Positions 39,364 through 52,335 of a stretch of DNA of 64,000 bases are shown in pieces. The notes under the pieces are model-generated. The model had not been told where the DNA came from. It saw only the letters and a program-made list of their open reading frames with translations, and did no database searches. A program made the position numbers and the translations under genes. The stretch covers positions 1 through 64,000 of the forward strand of contig CAJNOP010000514.1 of the NCBI GenBank assembly GCA_905250075.1, in the 5' to 3' direction. Every line of letters starts with the position of its first letter. Position 1 is the stretch's first letter. This DNA comes from Rotaria sp. Silwood1 (Eukaryota > Rotifera > Eurotatoria > Philodinida > Philodinidae).

Positions 39364-40825
39364 ATGTTGTTAGAAAAAAATGTGCTTATTTGGTATATTC
39401 TGATAATAATCATACTTTATATTCTGCAAGGATTTATTCAAGGTTTTACTACATCGATTCCATTATATCTAGTTTCGTATAAAGCATCATGGCAACAGCA
39501 AGGTACCTTCAGTTGGGTTTCCTATCCGTTTAGTTTTAAAATCGTTTGGGCACCTATCATCGATCCATTTCAAAGTCGTCGATTTGGACGTTATCAAACA
39601 TGGTTGGTACCTATACAATTAATTATTGGTATTACTCTGATCATTCTCTCATTCTATTTGGAATATCTCTTGATCAATCTAAGAATTGGCATATTAACAA
39701 TCACCTTTTTCTTCATGTGTTTTCTCATAGCAAGTCAAGATATCGTTGTTGATGGATGGTCTGTCTCATTGTTCAACAAAGTGAATCCACAATATTCATC
39801 AACTTGTCAAACTATTGGAATAATGATTGGACGATTTATTGGTTCGACAATATTAATGACATTTGAATCATCGAATTTTACCAACAAATATATTCGGCAA
39901 CCTCTCTCTTTACCGCATCGTTCTGATGGATTGTTCTCACTTCAACAATTTATTCGATTTTGGGGTATGATCTTCATTATCGTCAGTATCAGTATGGTAG
40001 TCATCTTTTTGTATAAGAAGAAACAATCGAATAAGATAAATAATGTTAATATACAAAAGAGAAGACAAACAAAATTAGATTTGTTTGAAATATATTTGGC
40101 CATTTTGAAGTTATTCAAAAAACAATGTATACGTAAATTAACTTTAATATTACTAACCTACAAAGTGGGCTTTGCAGCAACCTACTCGATGACTAATTTG
40201 ACATTATTGGGGTGAGTCTATCTTTCAGATGATATACTTTGTTCTAATATTCTATGTATATAGATATGGTATAACACGTGACACTCTTGCTCTTATGCAT
40301 ATTCCTTTACTTGTCATACATATTATCTTACCTTTATGTTTGAACGGAACACGATGTCCTCTATTATGGTTCGCTAGAGGATATATTCCACGTTTAATTG
40401 GTTCGCTCATTTTAGCCATTTACATTTTCTTCATGTCACAAATTCTGCACACATCGTATTTCTATCCCGTTCTAATTGTCTTACTTTGTTTGAATGAAGC
40501 ACTTGTGTATTTAATGACAGTATCATGCATTGGATTTTATGCACGAATCAGTGAACCACGTATCGCTGGAACATACATGACATTATTAGGAACAATATCG
40601 AATTTAGGTCACAGTTTATCGTCAACATTGGTACTATATATTGCAAATTGGTTGCCAAAACCATATGCATATTCAATTGAAGTCGGAACTTGTATTCTAC
40701 TAGGTTTTATATGGATAGGATTGACATGGCGTATCATAAGACGTTTGGATGCATTACCTGTCGAAGAATGGTATTTGGAACCTTCTCTTCTAATGATTAA
40801 TCATTCAACATCTGAAGAAATATGA
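39364..40825 (+). CDS. SLC33A1: SLC33A1-like acetyl-CoA transporter (AT-1 family)
   Basis: Two exons, 39364-40211 and 40264-40825, with a 52-nt intron, give 469 residues (human SLC33A1 is about 550). It is a multi-pass membrane protein with about 11-12 hydrophobic segments. Family motifs are LQGFIQGFTTSIPLYL, FSWVSYPFSFKIVWAP, FGRYQTWLVP, ASQDIVVDGW and the late GTYMTLLGTISNLG. The family moves acetyl-CoA from cytosol into the ER/Golgi lumen for acetylation of gangliosides and proteins. The start was set at the first ATG in frame; it sits directly after ttttcag, so an upstream exon carrying a longer cytosolic N-terminus is possible. No lesion is seen. The extended cytosolic loop with KKKQSNK and KRRQTK is lysine-rich. 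Confidence 0.88.
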
Positions 40826-42604
40826 TAATTCACTCTTTTGTAAATAATAATTTATATGTTAATAAATGTTTGCTTTTGCATTTATAATAATTCTTAACGA
40901 GAAGTCTGTTTAGACAAAGAATTAATAATATTGACTCAATTCTCGGCAAAATTGCCTTCATACGAACTTTCTATTTAGTGAGTTTTCGTCTGTAAGATTC
41001 AAGCAAAAAGATATATTATTGCAGGTCAGAAAGATGAACTGTATCAAATAAATAAATAAACCGTCGATACCGATGAATAGACCGAGCTTGTAATTAAAGC
41101 TGCTCAATCTTTGTCATATGGCATTGAAGTTGAAACAATGCCATAAATATCATTTAAATGTATTTAACTGAATTTATCGATCTTTTTAAGTAAATATTTA
41201 TTTCTACATATGAATTGATCAATTCCAATCTATATCATTCCATGAAGTTTTCATTATTTATAAATTAAAAATTTAGTCATTCTCTATACACTTTCTAAGT
41301 AATTTGATATTTTTTTAAATGCAAGTCTTTCATTCGAAGGGTATTTTGCAGTTCCAATCACAAATGATATCAGCATGAAGTTTTATACCAAATGAAAGCT
41401 CTTTGAAAACGCAATTTAGTAGTATGAATCGTAATTGATAGAGTGATAATGAGCTAGAGAATTCCCAAAGTTTCCAAAATTTCGAATTTATACTCAACAG
41501 TTCATTCTTCAATAAAGTGCCAATTAAATCACTTGATAAAAGTAAACGTGTAAGACTTTCACTCGAAGCTGAATGTGTACATGAGATAACCTGAGAATCG
41601 AATTACAACGACACACATCATTCATTGTAATATGTAATTATTGTACAGAATATGATGTTAGTTATAAAGGTCAATGATGTAAGTGACATTATGTTTCAAA
41701 ATGAGTTTTTCGAAAACTATACATGACAATAAGAGACACATCACAAAGAATAATCTGCTATTTACTTAAGAGTCAATTACATGATACCCAACAAAATCTC
41801 AATAGGATTTGAAACTGTTATTGTTTAAAAAAAAGCATTTCTTCAATTATGATTTATTAGTCGTCTTCAACTAATTTGCTACAAGTTGTTCTAAAAAAAA
41901 CTAAGAGAGAAACGTCATATGAATAACACTTTGTGCTTCTAAATGTAAATTATTAGATATTGATAAATGCATAAAATTTGTAAGTTTTGATTGAGTTCAA
42001 GATAGTATTGATCTTTTATACAAACACTGTGGTAAAACTATTATTAAGTTCAAACTTATATGCATAACTTCTATTAAGTTTTTAGGATTGTCTTAAGTGA
42101 AGTAATATCATATGTAGCTACACTTATTGCAAAAGGGTGTGGGTGAATGGGAGTTGGGCTAAGCCTGACATCCACACCCACATCCACCCACCCACACCCA
42201 TACCCACACCCACACCCTCTAGAAAATAAATATTAAAAATTGTTGAAATCAACGTCACATTAAGATTCGCCACTTTCATCAGTTTTTTTCGAAAGAATCA
42301 TTATCACTACTAAATCTTACTATTTATCACAGTATTCTTAGTAATGATAGGCAACATCAGATTCTTCATGCTCTCGGGTATTTAAAATAGGTATGATTAT
42401 CAACTTAAATCTATAGACAATATACATACATGCCTGTTTAAACTATAAACATAGAATAACCCTCCAACTACTTACGCGAAATTCTTTTCTCTTCTAGTCT
42501 AGGGTATTATATAAGATGTAACTGATAACATGCAAATGCACATGTAAAATGATTAAAAACGTGTTTATTTGATTCTTTCTATTATAACCGAATTACAAAT
42601 CATT
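40826..42604. other. Intergenic
   Basis: AT-rich spacer with AATAAA-type signals soon after the transporter stop (near 40860) and a telomere-like hairpin at 42133-42219. No gene recognised. Confidence 0.5.
42133..42219. repeat. Telomere-like hairpin 3
   Basis: Short G-rich arm (aagggtgtgggtgaatggg), spacer with gggctaagcctgac, then a longer C-rich arm with repeated CCCACA-type units (cacacccatacccacaccc) ending in caccct. Confidence 0.75.
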
Positions 42605-43690
42605 ATGAAATTTGAATTATTACCAAATGAAATTTTCATTGAAATCTTTGAATTTCTTCGTATATTTGATATATTTTATTCATTTAATCAGTTAAATGAT
42701 CATTTTAATAAACTTATTGGGACCATTCCATCACATTTTAATTTTAAGTATATTCAAAAAACAAGATTTGATCGATTTTGTAAATTGTTATTATCAAATC
42801 TTGATGTAAAAAATCAAGTTTATTCATTAGTATTATCAAATAAAGATACACCTGGTCAAATCAAAACATTTTTATCATTATTTTCATTGAATGAGTTTAT
42901 TCATCTTGATTCATTAACACTAATTTAAGTTGAAGAAAATATTTTACAAAAATTAAAATCAATATTACCTTTAATACCACAATTACATTCTTTTCATTTA
43001 CTTGATTCCAATGATATTCATCTAACTCATCCATTAATATCTAATTTACAAATATTATCAATTTCAACATTATCATCAATTAATAACCTTTCATAAATTA
43101 CAAATCTTACAATTTCTGATTGTTCACTCGACTAATTATTTTATCATTTATTCAAATATGCACCAATGTTAACCTATCTCAATATTCAATACCTTTCCTC
43201 ATATTATTCTCACACAACAAATTATTCAAATGTTAATTTCATCAAAGCTGTTCATTTAAAAGAATTGTTTATATCTAATTTTAAATATAAATTCAAAGAT
43301 TTTAAATTATTATCAAAATATATACCAAAATTAACAAGTTTAAAATTCTATGGAACTTATGATTTAGATATGATTGATGCTAATCAATGGGAATATTTAA
43401 TTATATATATAAGCCTAACGATAATCATATTGAAGATAAATTCAATCAATTTCAAACTGATTTTTGGATAAAACAACATCAATGGTATACTGAATATTCG
43501 TTATCAAATCATTTGGCATTGATTTATACAGTACCTCATATGTTAAATTTTTATACATTAGAGTTAGATTCTAATAGATATTGGAATCAGTTAATTAATA
43601 CATTTAATAATATGAAAAATTTAACATTATATCATACAACAATAAGAGAATCATGTGGACATTATTTTTCAAATGTATGCTATACCAAAT
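42605..43690 (+). pseudogene. F-box protein pseudogene, cut by a MITE
   Basis: Starts with MKFELLPNEIFIEIFEFL and continues through YSFNQLNDHFNKLI, a clear F-box of the large bdelloid-type F-box family. F-box proteins normally recruit substrates to SCF ubiquitin ligases, and a leucine-rich region follows (LISNLQILSIS, then LTSLKFYGTYDL). The frame is broken by stops near 42926, 43095 and 43136 and by a frameshift near 43405. After the frameshift the protein resumes (DNHIEDKFNQFQTDFW, MKNLTLYHTT) until the palindromic element at 43681, which removes the C-terminus. With several independent lesions it is a pseudogene. Confidence 0.82.
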
Positions 43691-44504
43691 TAAAGTGCGT
43701 GAAAAACTGGATTTATTGGTACTAAATGGCAAAGGTTATCAAGACCTTTTAATGTCGAATTGAAGAGATTTTCAGAAATTTGATACTTTTTTTCGTATAG
43801 AAAAGTAAGATGTCAGTAATTGAAAAATGGAATAAAACATTTTTCTTGAATATTTTTACATGGTTCGATAGAGCTTGTCGAGCTCTACAAAACTGCATAT
43901 TTCAAAAGTATTTCGAGTCATCTTTTTCAGATAAAAAATTCCAAAAACTACTTGGAAAATCTGAAAAAATGTCGAAAAACTTTACTTTTCTCAAATGACA
44001 GAAAAACACTCGATTTTTCAATAAAATTAGCCTTTGTTCATTATTGTTGCTGTCCCATACGTTTCGAAATGTCTTCATTGGATTCAGTTTTTCACGCGGT
44101 ATCGAATGAACACATTTCGAAACGTGTGAGACAGCAACAGTAATGAACAAAAACTAATTTTATTGAAAAATCGAGTGTTTTTTGCCATATGAAAAAAGTG
44201 AAGTTTTTTGAACATTTTTTGAAATTTTTCAAGTAGTTTTTTGAATTTTTTATCTGACAAAGATGGCTCAAAATATTTTTGAAATATGCAGTTTTGTAGA
44301 GCTCGACGAGCTCTATCGAATCACGTAAAAATATCCAAGAAAAATGTTTTATTCCATTTGTCAATTACTGACATCTTACTTTTCTACACGAAAAAAAAGT
44401 ATCAAATTTCTGAAAATCTCTTCAATTCAACATTAAAAGGTCTTCATAACCTTTATCATTTAGTAACAATAAATCCAGTTTTTGACGCGCTTTAATTCGG
44501 TATA
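43681..44504. mobile_element. Palindromic MITE of about 820 bp
   Basis: Nearly the whole element is an inverted repeat: arms about 43683-44072 and 44113-44502 with a loop of about 40 bp. The ends are TATACCAAATTAAAG on the left and CTTTAATTCGGTATA on the right, compatible with a TA duplication of the mariner/Tc1 type, although TA is too short to prove it. A motif TAGAGCTYGWCGAGCTCTA sits in each arm. No transposase. It interrupts the F-box pseudogene. Confidence 0.8.
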
Positions 44505-45560
44505 AAATACATTTATAATATCATTGATCCTTTAAGTTGTAGAGGGGGAGGCAAAGGTTATGTGCCACCCTGTATAAGTCCACTCAGTTTCTAATGCTTA
44601 TACCAAATATGTTATTATTTTTGATCAAAAAACGTACTCTTTCTAACAGAACTCTGTGAAATATTAGTCAAATATTGATAATTATCTGTACTTTTATGAC
44701 TTTCACGTGAACATAAGCGCCTCCGAACGAAAGCGTTTCGTCTTTATTGTAGAGATATAATCGTATTACTAATAGTCACTGATTGTCAAAAGTCAAAACT
44801 TTATGAAAGTTTTCAGTTGTATCATATCTCTAAAGTATTTCAATCAGGATCAGAAAATACTCGAACAAAGATGAAGATATAGAGCATTTGACACTCCATC
44901 GAACTGCATGTGATAGAATTTGCTCATACAATGAAATCTAGAAAAACACGAGAATCATAGTAAACAAAATGTTCCTATGTTTTCATTAATTTAATACAAA
45001 CATTTTTTCACCATAACTCCTCTCCAATAAGACATATTTGGTCGAAAATTTTAGGTTGAGTGTATCTCATTTACTTCTACTAATTTGCCCAAGTTTTGTT
45101 GAATTTGAACAACTTGTTGAAAAACGACAGTGTTCTTTCGAGAGTAATGAATATCAATCGTTCTGGATTTATTGAGATAGACAAAAGCGTGTTGAGACCA
45201 GCTGTAGATGTAAAATGTGTGTATAATAGATTTATTTATCAGTCAGACTAGCAGCTAGAATAATAATAATAATATTATTAATAATAGCAAATTAGGAAAA
45301 ATGATGAAACAAAATAAGAAAAGATAAATAAGATATAGAGTGCCAGCAAAAAAATTAAAAGAAAAAAAATCCTCTGTTTGAAATGTAGAAATAATAAGAT
45401 AGATCGTTTCTCTACGATCGATCATCTTGAGAAAGTAACTCTTATCTGTGAGAGATATTGTACTGTACATATCTTGTGTTAGTAGAATGAAGTTGAAGAA
45501 GAAATGTGAGTTTCACTTTTTAGCTCCAAAGGGACCACGCTGATAAGCTCTTTTTTATAA
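44505..45560. other. Intergenic
   Basis: No gene recognised between the MITE and the 3' end of the methyltransferase gene. A run of ATA/ATT microsatellite lies near 45260-45285. Confidence 0.5.
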
Positions 45561-46663
45561 TTAAGGTTTTCGAGCAAGAAAAAAGAATAGAGATGTAAAT
45601 ATATCAAGTTTACGAGCACGTAAGAAACTTGTAACTGATTTTTGCCATATATTGCTCATTGCTGCACTGCCTTTGGGAGCTATTCGAATTTTCTCTGTAA
45701 GCCAAATCATACAATGTGCTAATCGTCGAGCAAGAGGACCTGTACGATGATGATTGAATGAGAAAAACGAATCACCACCATCTAGTGGTTGATAACTAGG
45801 AATATCAGCTTCAGGTATTATTCGATTTTCTTCAACATTAAAACCAACTGATTCAAGATCCGAAACAAATTCACGGGTTAATTTTAGTTGAGGTAAGGCA
45901 AGACTTGCTTCCATCGTACGTATTGTTTCAACATGTTCAGGATTTTGATTATCATATTTATCAGTTAAACAGGCATCATAACCAACAAATGAACCACCTG
46001 GTTTAAGTACACGAAAAACTTCAGCAAAACATTTGGACTAAATCATTGTAGAAAAAAGCATTTTCTTTTTTTAAGAAAAAAATATAATAATATACTTTTT
46101 CTGGTGCATGACATACAGATTCTATAGCATAAACATGATCAAAACTATTATCTTCAAATGGTAATTTCATGAAATCACCTTGAATAAATTCACAATTGGT
46201 CGGTACACCTGAAATGAGGTTTCAATTCATATTCGAAATTTGTTTCAAAAAATAAATACAATGAATTCTTACCGATTTCTCTAGCTCGTTGAACTTGATA
46301 TGGACTAATTGTTATACCGGTGATATGTGCTCCAGTTAAGTATGCAATACGTCTTAAGGGCCCTCCAACTCCACAACCGATATCAAGTACTTTATCTCCT
46401 GGTTTAAGTTGCATTCTTAATGCTAAATAAGATTCATGTCGTTGAATTGATTCTGCGAATGTTTCACCATGAAATCGATTAGCACAATGAAAACTTCTAC
46501 CCCAACCTGATTCATAAATATCTGTTGTTAAACTATAATAATTCGTTACTAGCGTCGAATATTGAGCTTTTCGTGTATCAATATCTTGGTGTACTTCATT
46601 ATATGATGAAATATCTCTTTGAATAGCATTCCTTGGACGTCGTATAAGTTTTTTTTCTGTCAT
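45561..46663 (-). CDS. SMT: Sterol 24-C-methyltransferase
   Basis: Three exons on the minus strand, 46663-46273, 46208-46096 and 46037-45561, with introns of 64 and 58 nt, give 326 residues, slightly short for the family (about 340-380). It transfers a methyl group from S-adenosylmethionine to C-24 of the sterol side chain. Visible motifs: YESGWGRSFHCANRF (50-64), the sterol-binding region of ERG6/SMT; SAM motif I VLDIGCGVGG (92-101); ITISPYQVQRA; YAIESVCHAPEK; VLKPGGSFVGYD; and C-terminal FFFLARKP. The N-terminus has no long membrane anchor. Most animals lack this enzyme, so it was either acquired horizontally or kept from an early animal ancestor; the introns are host-like, which argues against contamination. 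All key motifs are intact. Confidence 0.9.
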
Positions 46664-49185
46664 TATTTTTCTTCTATAATGCGAATAAACGATTGCCTTT
46701 GAATTAATTATATACGTATATATCTAACCTTGAGACACTACAGTGAAGTAAAAAAAAATACAGCAAGATGAAAATATTAATCGATATGCTTCGATAAATT
46801 TTCTCTACATTTTTTTTTTGCCTTTCTCGTTCCTCTTCGTTCTATTTGATTTTTTCCTATACGAGATATATGGCGAATATTTACGCAAAGAGGATTCGAC
46901 GCATTGTCGTTTTATTATTTTCAATTTCTCTCATGCTCTCTTCTCCTCTTCCTCTTGTTTTGGTTCGTTTTCTTCTTGTATTTTTCTGTATTAGTAATAA
47001 CATCATTATCGTATAATATATCTCCTTTATTCACTTAGTTCTTTAGAATAACGAAAGAGCACAAAGAAGAAAAAAATCGAGAAAAAAAGAATAATATCTG
47101 TTATGGGCATGTCTTTTATCTTTGAGAACAAACAGAGAACAGAACAAATTCGTTTCTATATATAAATTTATGTATTTTTTTTTTCACTCGAACAACACTA
47201 AGTACATTTTGTAGTATGCAATGATGGCAAACGAATAATGGAATGTTAAAAAGAACAACAGATAAAATTTCTTCGTCAAACGAGTGAATCATTGAAAACA
47301 TACGACTGATGTAAATTTTATTATGCTTGAATATTTCAACCTATTTATTCGGTCATCTTTAGCAAAACATTAACTACTGTTAGAGAACACTCTAACAACG
47401 TTCATCATTATTTATTGTATTTTATTCTTCTTCATTTGTTACGTGTATGTGTATTCATTTTACTATATGTTATCCACTCTCATACAAATAAGTTAATCTT
47501 TTTTTTTCTTTTCTTCTTTCCTTCATTCTTGAGAATTCAATAAACTCTCAACCTTTTCTTTTGTTCTAACTTTAAGTGCATTGAAGATGCCGAACATTAT
47601 CTTCATTATTACGTAGTCTAATCCAACGTGGACAAGAATATTTATTATCCCCCCTATCCGTCTGTATCTTTTGCTTATGTATTTTATCTCTCGTTGTATT
47701 TTTTTTTGTCTGTTCTTTTTTTTTTTCTCTGGTGTGTGTTGGTGATGTATAAATAGTGAAGAATAAAGAAAAGAATAAAAAGTTCAGGAGAAAAGGAGGT
47801 AAAAGAAAGTTGAAGTTGTTAAAAGTTGGTCAACAAGAAAATCTGATTATATTCTATTGATCAAGTTACAGTCGAGAGCATCTGTAACATCTACATATAC
47901 TTTTTATTTTAGATATGAAAATATACTCAATGCCTTCAAAGAAGGAAAAATCGAAGATGCAAGAACATGATTCATCCCATTTTCGTACGTTCGATTTTTC
48001 GTTCTTTGAAGACACTACGTATACTTCCATATCTAAAAATAAATGGTATGTATAGATAATATTTTCCTAGAGATGACTGAATAAACAAGTAGAAATATTC
48101 AACTAGGGTAAAATTTACATCAGCCACATGACTTTATTTATTCATTGTCAAATCTTTGTCCATACTATATCAAATGTCAACTTATACATCAGTTGGTAAA
48201 AGAAATATAACTTTTTATGTACGTACAAAATAGTTAAAAATCTCTTTGTCTAAGAAAATTGGAATATATATCTTGCCTTCTGATTTTTGAAAATATGTCG
48301 CATAAGAAATATGATGTCCAATACCTTTGATAAAAAAAAAAGCAAGTGGTCGAATATCATCAAAAAAACCATATCGATATAGTGAATATCGATTTTTACA
48401 AGAAATTGATTTTAAACACAAAGATTCATATCAAGCAAACAAGCGGTTTCAATATACCTACAGCTTGTTGAAATAACCATCACCAAGTTTAATTTTTCAT
48501 CAAACCATAAATATTATCAAAACGATAATCATTAACAATAAATTGAATAATAAGAAAATTACATTTGATAAGGAATTGATAGGCTATTCCATCAAGAAAT
48601 AGCGTGGAGTATATGAAGTAGTGTTCTGCGGCACAATACAGAAAAAAAGTTGTCCCGAAGTGTAGTTAGCTTCTGTGTCATATCTGTTCCAAGTCAGGAA
48701 TTCTTGTTGGCTAAATAAATATATACAAAAAAAATTCAGTGACGTATTTTAGCAATGTTTTGCATCATCATCATCGTGTTTATCTATATCACTGTTGTCT
48801 TGTTCATTGTTTATCGTTTTTTTGAGTTTTTTTGTGAGCGTTGGCGATACCGATGGTGTTGATTCAGTTGAAACGACACTGTTTTCGTTTTATGAATTCT
48901 TCGACTACCGGTGAAAAAATGTCCCTTAATGTCCTTAAATTACGACGAATAAACAAAAGTTTATTGACTTTTCTGTTCCTAATCTGGTCCGCCGATCAGT
49001 AATCGTATTAGCACTATCGAAAAATATACGTTCCATGGAATTATTTACTGCTTGCTGGTACAGACAGAACACATTGAGCCACTTCAGCCAATGTTGGATA
49101 CGACACTTTGTTCAAATACCAATATGTCACTGCGTCCATATCATTGCTAATCACTGTTTCATCATCCAAGTATCGTTAAACTTGA
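46664..49185. other. Intergenic with a small palindrome
   Basis: AT-rich, with T/C-rich tracts at 46800-47800. A small imperfect palindrome lies at about 47905-48040 (agatatgaaaatatact near one end, tatacttccatatct at the other; inner words ttcaaagaaggaaaaatcga and tcgatttttcgttctttgaa). No gene recognised. Confidence 0.5.
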
Positions 49186-49233
49186 GGGTGTGGGTGTGGG
49201 TGTATATTTGAGAAAACATCCACACCCACACCC
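49186..49233. repeat. Telomere-like hairpin 4
   Basis: G-rich arm gggtgtgggtgtgggtgt, spacer atatttgagaaaac, C-rich arm atccacacccacaccc. A compact, nearly perfect stem of about 15 bp. Confidence 0.85.
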
Positions 49234-49395
49234 GATTCTCTACGACAGCGCTCAATCTATATTCTCCGATTTAGCTCATTTTAACATATGCAATAATGGC
49301 AAGTTTTTGATGAATTTTGGTGAAAATCGATTCAAAAAATATTCAATCGTTCGTTTTTATCGAACTTTCCCTGAAAGCAGTATAAAACTACTATA

Positions 49396-51115
49396 AACCT
49401 CATATTTACGAGGGACGATTTTGGACACTCCAAAAGCCATCAAAACAACAACTGTTTCAGTTAGAATTTTTTATACACCAATACCTTACTAATTTCTACA
49501 TGTACTATTAACTTCAGTTCAAACGATTTAATGGTTGATATTTTATGAATTCCAAGATTTGAAGAAAAAAAGAATTTTTTGACTAAATTTGACTGCTCAT
49601 ATCTCTAGATTGAAGAATGATAGAGATCTGAAAATTTGAACACAAGCACATCTCAATGCTATATAACCACTATAGAAATTTCAGCTTTGTAGAGCAAAGT
49701 ATTCGTGCAGGGTAACTGCAACAAAAACCAATTTTTTGTCAAAAAAGTCGATTTTTGACCTTGGCTTTCTTACAAGACGAACCCTAACTTTTTTTGCACA
49801 TCTACCCAGCTTTAAAGATCATACTTTGGTCAACAACTTGACATAAAAATAAACTTGGGATGCACATGAGCTGTTAAGCAATCAATCCATCTTTTTTGCA
49901 AAAAATGTAATCTGAAAGTTTTTCGTTCAGTGCCTCATCCTTTTCTAAGTATCTCGTGAACGGTTTATCATAAAAGACTAAAACTCTCAGAAAAGATGAG
50001 ACTAACATAATAGAGTAAAACTTCAGCTGCATCCAAGTTTATACCATATTGGTTTACCTGTGAGATACTGGAGCCTCTTCGGATAAACATTAATAAAAAA
50101 CACATGGAAATCAGATCCGAGTCAAATGATTTAAATCCAATTAGAATCCCCTTTTAATTCTGTACCAACCGAAATTAAGATATCCTTCGAAAATGAAAAA
50201 AAAGTTTTTTTGAAAAATTCCCCTACCCTCTTCAGGATTTTCCTTAAAAGTCTTTCCAACAATCCTCGTATTTCCCCACGGCTATTCTTTGAAAACATTT
50301 TTTACTTTTTCAAGGACATTTTGATGTATGTTGGTGTACAATGCCAAGCTGATTTTAACAAGACATAAATCATTGGATTCCGATCTCATTTCCATGTGTT
50401 TTTCACTAATGTTCAGCAAAACAGAGTCTGGTGTCTCACAGGTAGACCAATATGATATAAGCTTGAATGTGGCACAAATACCACTTGATTATGTTACTTC
50501 TATTGGCTCTGAAAGTTTCAGCCTTTTTTGATAAATCACTCACGAGATACTTGAAAATGGGAAGGAGGAGTGCTCCTCCAAAATTCTTAGATTGCATTTA
50601 TGCAAAAAAAGATCGACAATTGCTAAACGGCTCATGTGCGTCTTAAGTTTATTTTTACGCAAGATTGTCGACTAAAGTGTGGTCTTTAAAGCTGGATAGG
50701 TGTACAAAAAAAGTTTGGGTTTGTTTTGGAAGAGAACCAATGTCAAAGATCGCCTTTTTGACGAAAAATTGATTTTTGTTCTAGTCACCCTGCGCAAATA
50801 CTTCGTTCTAAAGAACTGAGAATTTTATAGTAGCTAGGCAACATTGATTTGTGTTTTTGTTGAAAATGTTAGATCTCTATCATTCTCTAATTTAGAGATA
50901 TGAGTAGCGAAAGTTGGTGAAAAAATTCGTTTTTCCTCAACTCATGAAAACCATAAAATACCCACCACTAAACTGTTTGAAGTGAAATGTATGGTGCATG
51001 TAAAGGTTAGTTAGTTATTAATGTATAAAAGGTTTCAACTCTAACGGTTGATGCTCTGTTGATTTTTCCGAGTGTTCAAAATCGTCCTTCGTGAAAACAA
51101 GCCGTTTATAGTTAA
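49396..51115. repeat. Diverged 1.7-kb palindrome (foldback element)
   Basis: Left arm about 49396-50170, right arm about 50330-51115. End words are CTATAAACCTCATATTTACG on the left and GTTTATAG on the right. Matched inner blocks include ggacgattttggacactc with gtgttcaaaatcgtcc, agatctgaaaattt with its counterpart, and aaaaacacatggaaatcaga with gatctcatttccatgtgttt. The arms are visibly diverged with small indels. No 8-bp target duplication was found; TA at the ends is possible. No transposase. Confidence 0.75.
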
Positions 51116-51386
51116 TTTATAATGCTTTCAGTAAAAATGCCATAAAAAATGAACGATTCAATATTTTTCCAATTAGATCTTATTTAAATTCATCAAACAG
51201 TTGCCTCTATTACATACGTGAAAATGAGCCAAGTCAGAGAATTCTGATTGAGCTCTATCCTAGAGAATCGGCTGCGGGGCTTATATGGAATGGCTCATAT
51301 TTCCTATATTGAGATCTTTATACCAATACTTGTGGCATTGATATGATCCAATCAATATCGAAATACTTAGTATTGTTCTAGCTATA

Positions 51387-52127
51387 CATTGTAAAACAAA
51401 TCGTAGAATAATAACCCCTAGTACTTTATGAAAGTCTTCCTAAACCCGTAAAGGATTTTTGAACGGAAGGGTTTCTGAGAACAAGAATATCTGAAAAAAA
51501 ATGTGTAATTATTTCTTTAATTTAGATTCATTGCAACTAAATATGGAAAGCTGTGTTAAACGTCGATTTGGAACATCAACTTCTTCTGACAACGTTTTCC
51601 TTCACATAATAACGACGAACTTAAAGAACTATTGGTGTCATGGTCTACAATTGTCCATGTTCCTCTAAGGAAGAACAAATTCGAACTGATTCGAATTAAG
51701 CGCCACTGGCCGTGTAGACTGCCAAACAATCTATTTTGACAAACCAAACTTTCCTCTGAAGCTTCATTTGAATCAGTTCGAATTCGCTCTTCCTTAGGAG
51801 AACATGGACAGTTGTACGCCGTGACATCAACAGTTCTGTCGGTGGGCTGTTTTCATATGAGGGGAAACACTGTCAGGCAAAACCGATAACCGTGAAAATC
51901 GGTCTATATGATAAATCAATTTCATATACATTTCTTAAACTCTGGAACGAGTACTTGAAACTGCAACATATGATGAACCCTTAAAGGGTTTATTGATTTC
52001 CTAAACCATTTATCAAGTCCTTAAAAAGGGTTTAGGAAAATTTTACATACAGTGAAAGGAGTTTATTACACGTTACACTTTCAAAAACCCTTTTACGGTT
52101 AATTATTCTAGGGATTATTTTTACAGT
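51387..52127. repeat. Second foldback sequence, about 740 bp
   Basis: The central stem is clear: atggtctacaattgtccatg near 51640 pairs with catggacagttgtacgccg near 51800, and gaactgattcgaatt pairs with gaatcagttcgaattc. The outer ends may be cattgtaaaac on the left and tttttacagtg on the right, with repeated AAACCC/GGGTTT words between. The boundaries are uncertain. Confidence 0.5.
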
Positions 52128-52197
52128 GTATTCACTCCAAGGGGGAAACACTGTACTTTGTACTTTATGGTACTTTAAACTACTTCAATCTACTTTA

Positions 52198-52335
52198 AAG
52201 GGTGTGGGTGTGGATGAGTGTGAGTGTGGGTGTGGGTGGGTGTGTGTGAGTGTCGATGTGGGTGTGGGTGTGAGTGTGAGGGTGCGTGTGGGTGTACTTC
52301 TTCAAGTTGACCACACCCACACCCACACTCACCTC
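52198..52335. repeat. Telomere-like hairpin 5 (long G-rich arm)
   Basis: A G-rich arm of about 97 bp with many TGTGGG-type units (gggtgtgggtgtggatgag, gtgggtgtgggtgggtg), spacer acttcttcaagttgac, then a C-rich arm of about 25 bp (cacacccacacccacactc). Another isolated G-rich word (gtgtgggtgtggatattt) lies near 52662 without a partner. Confidence 0.8.
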
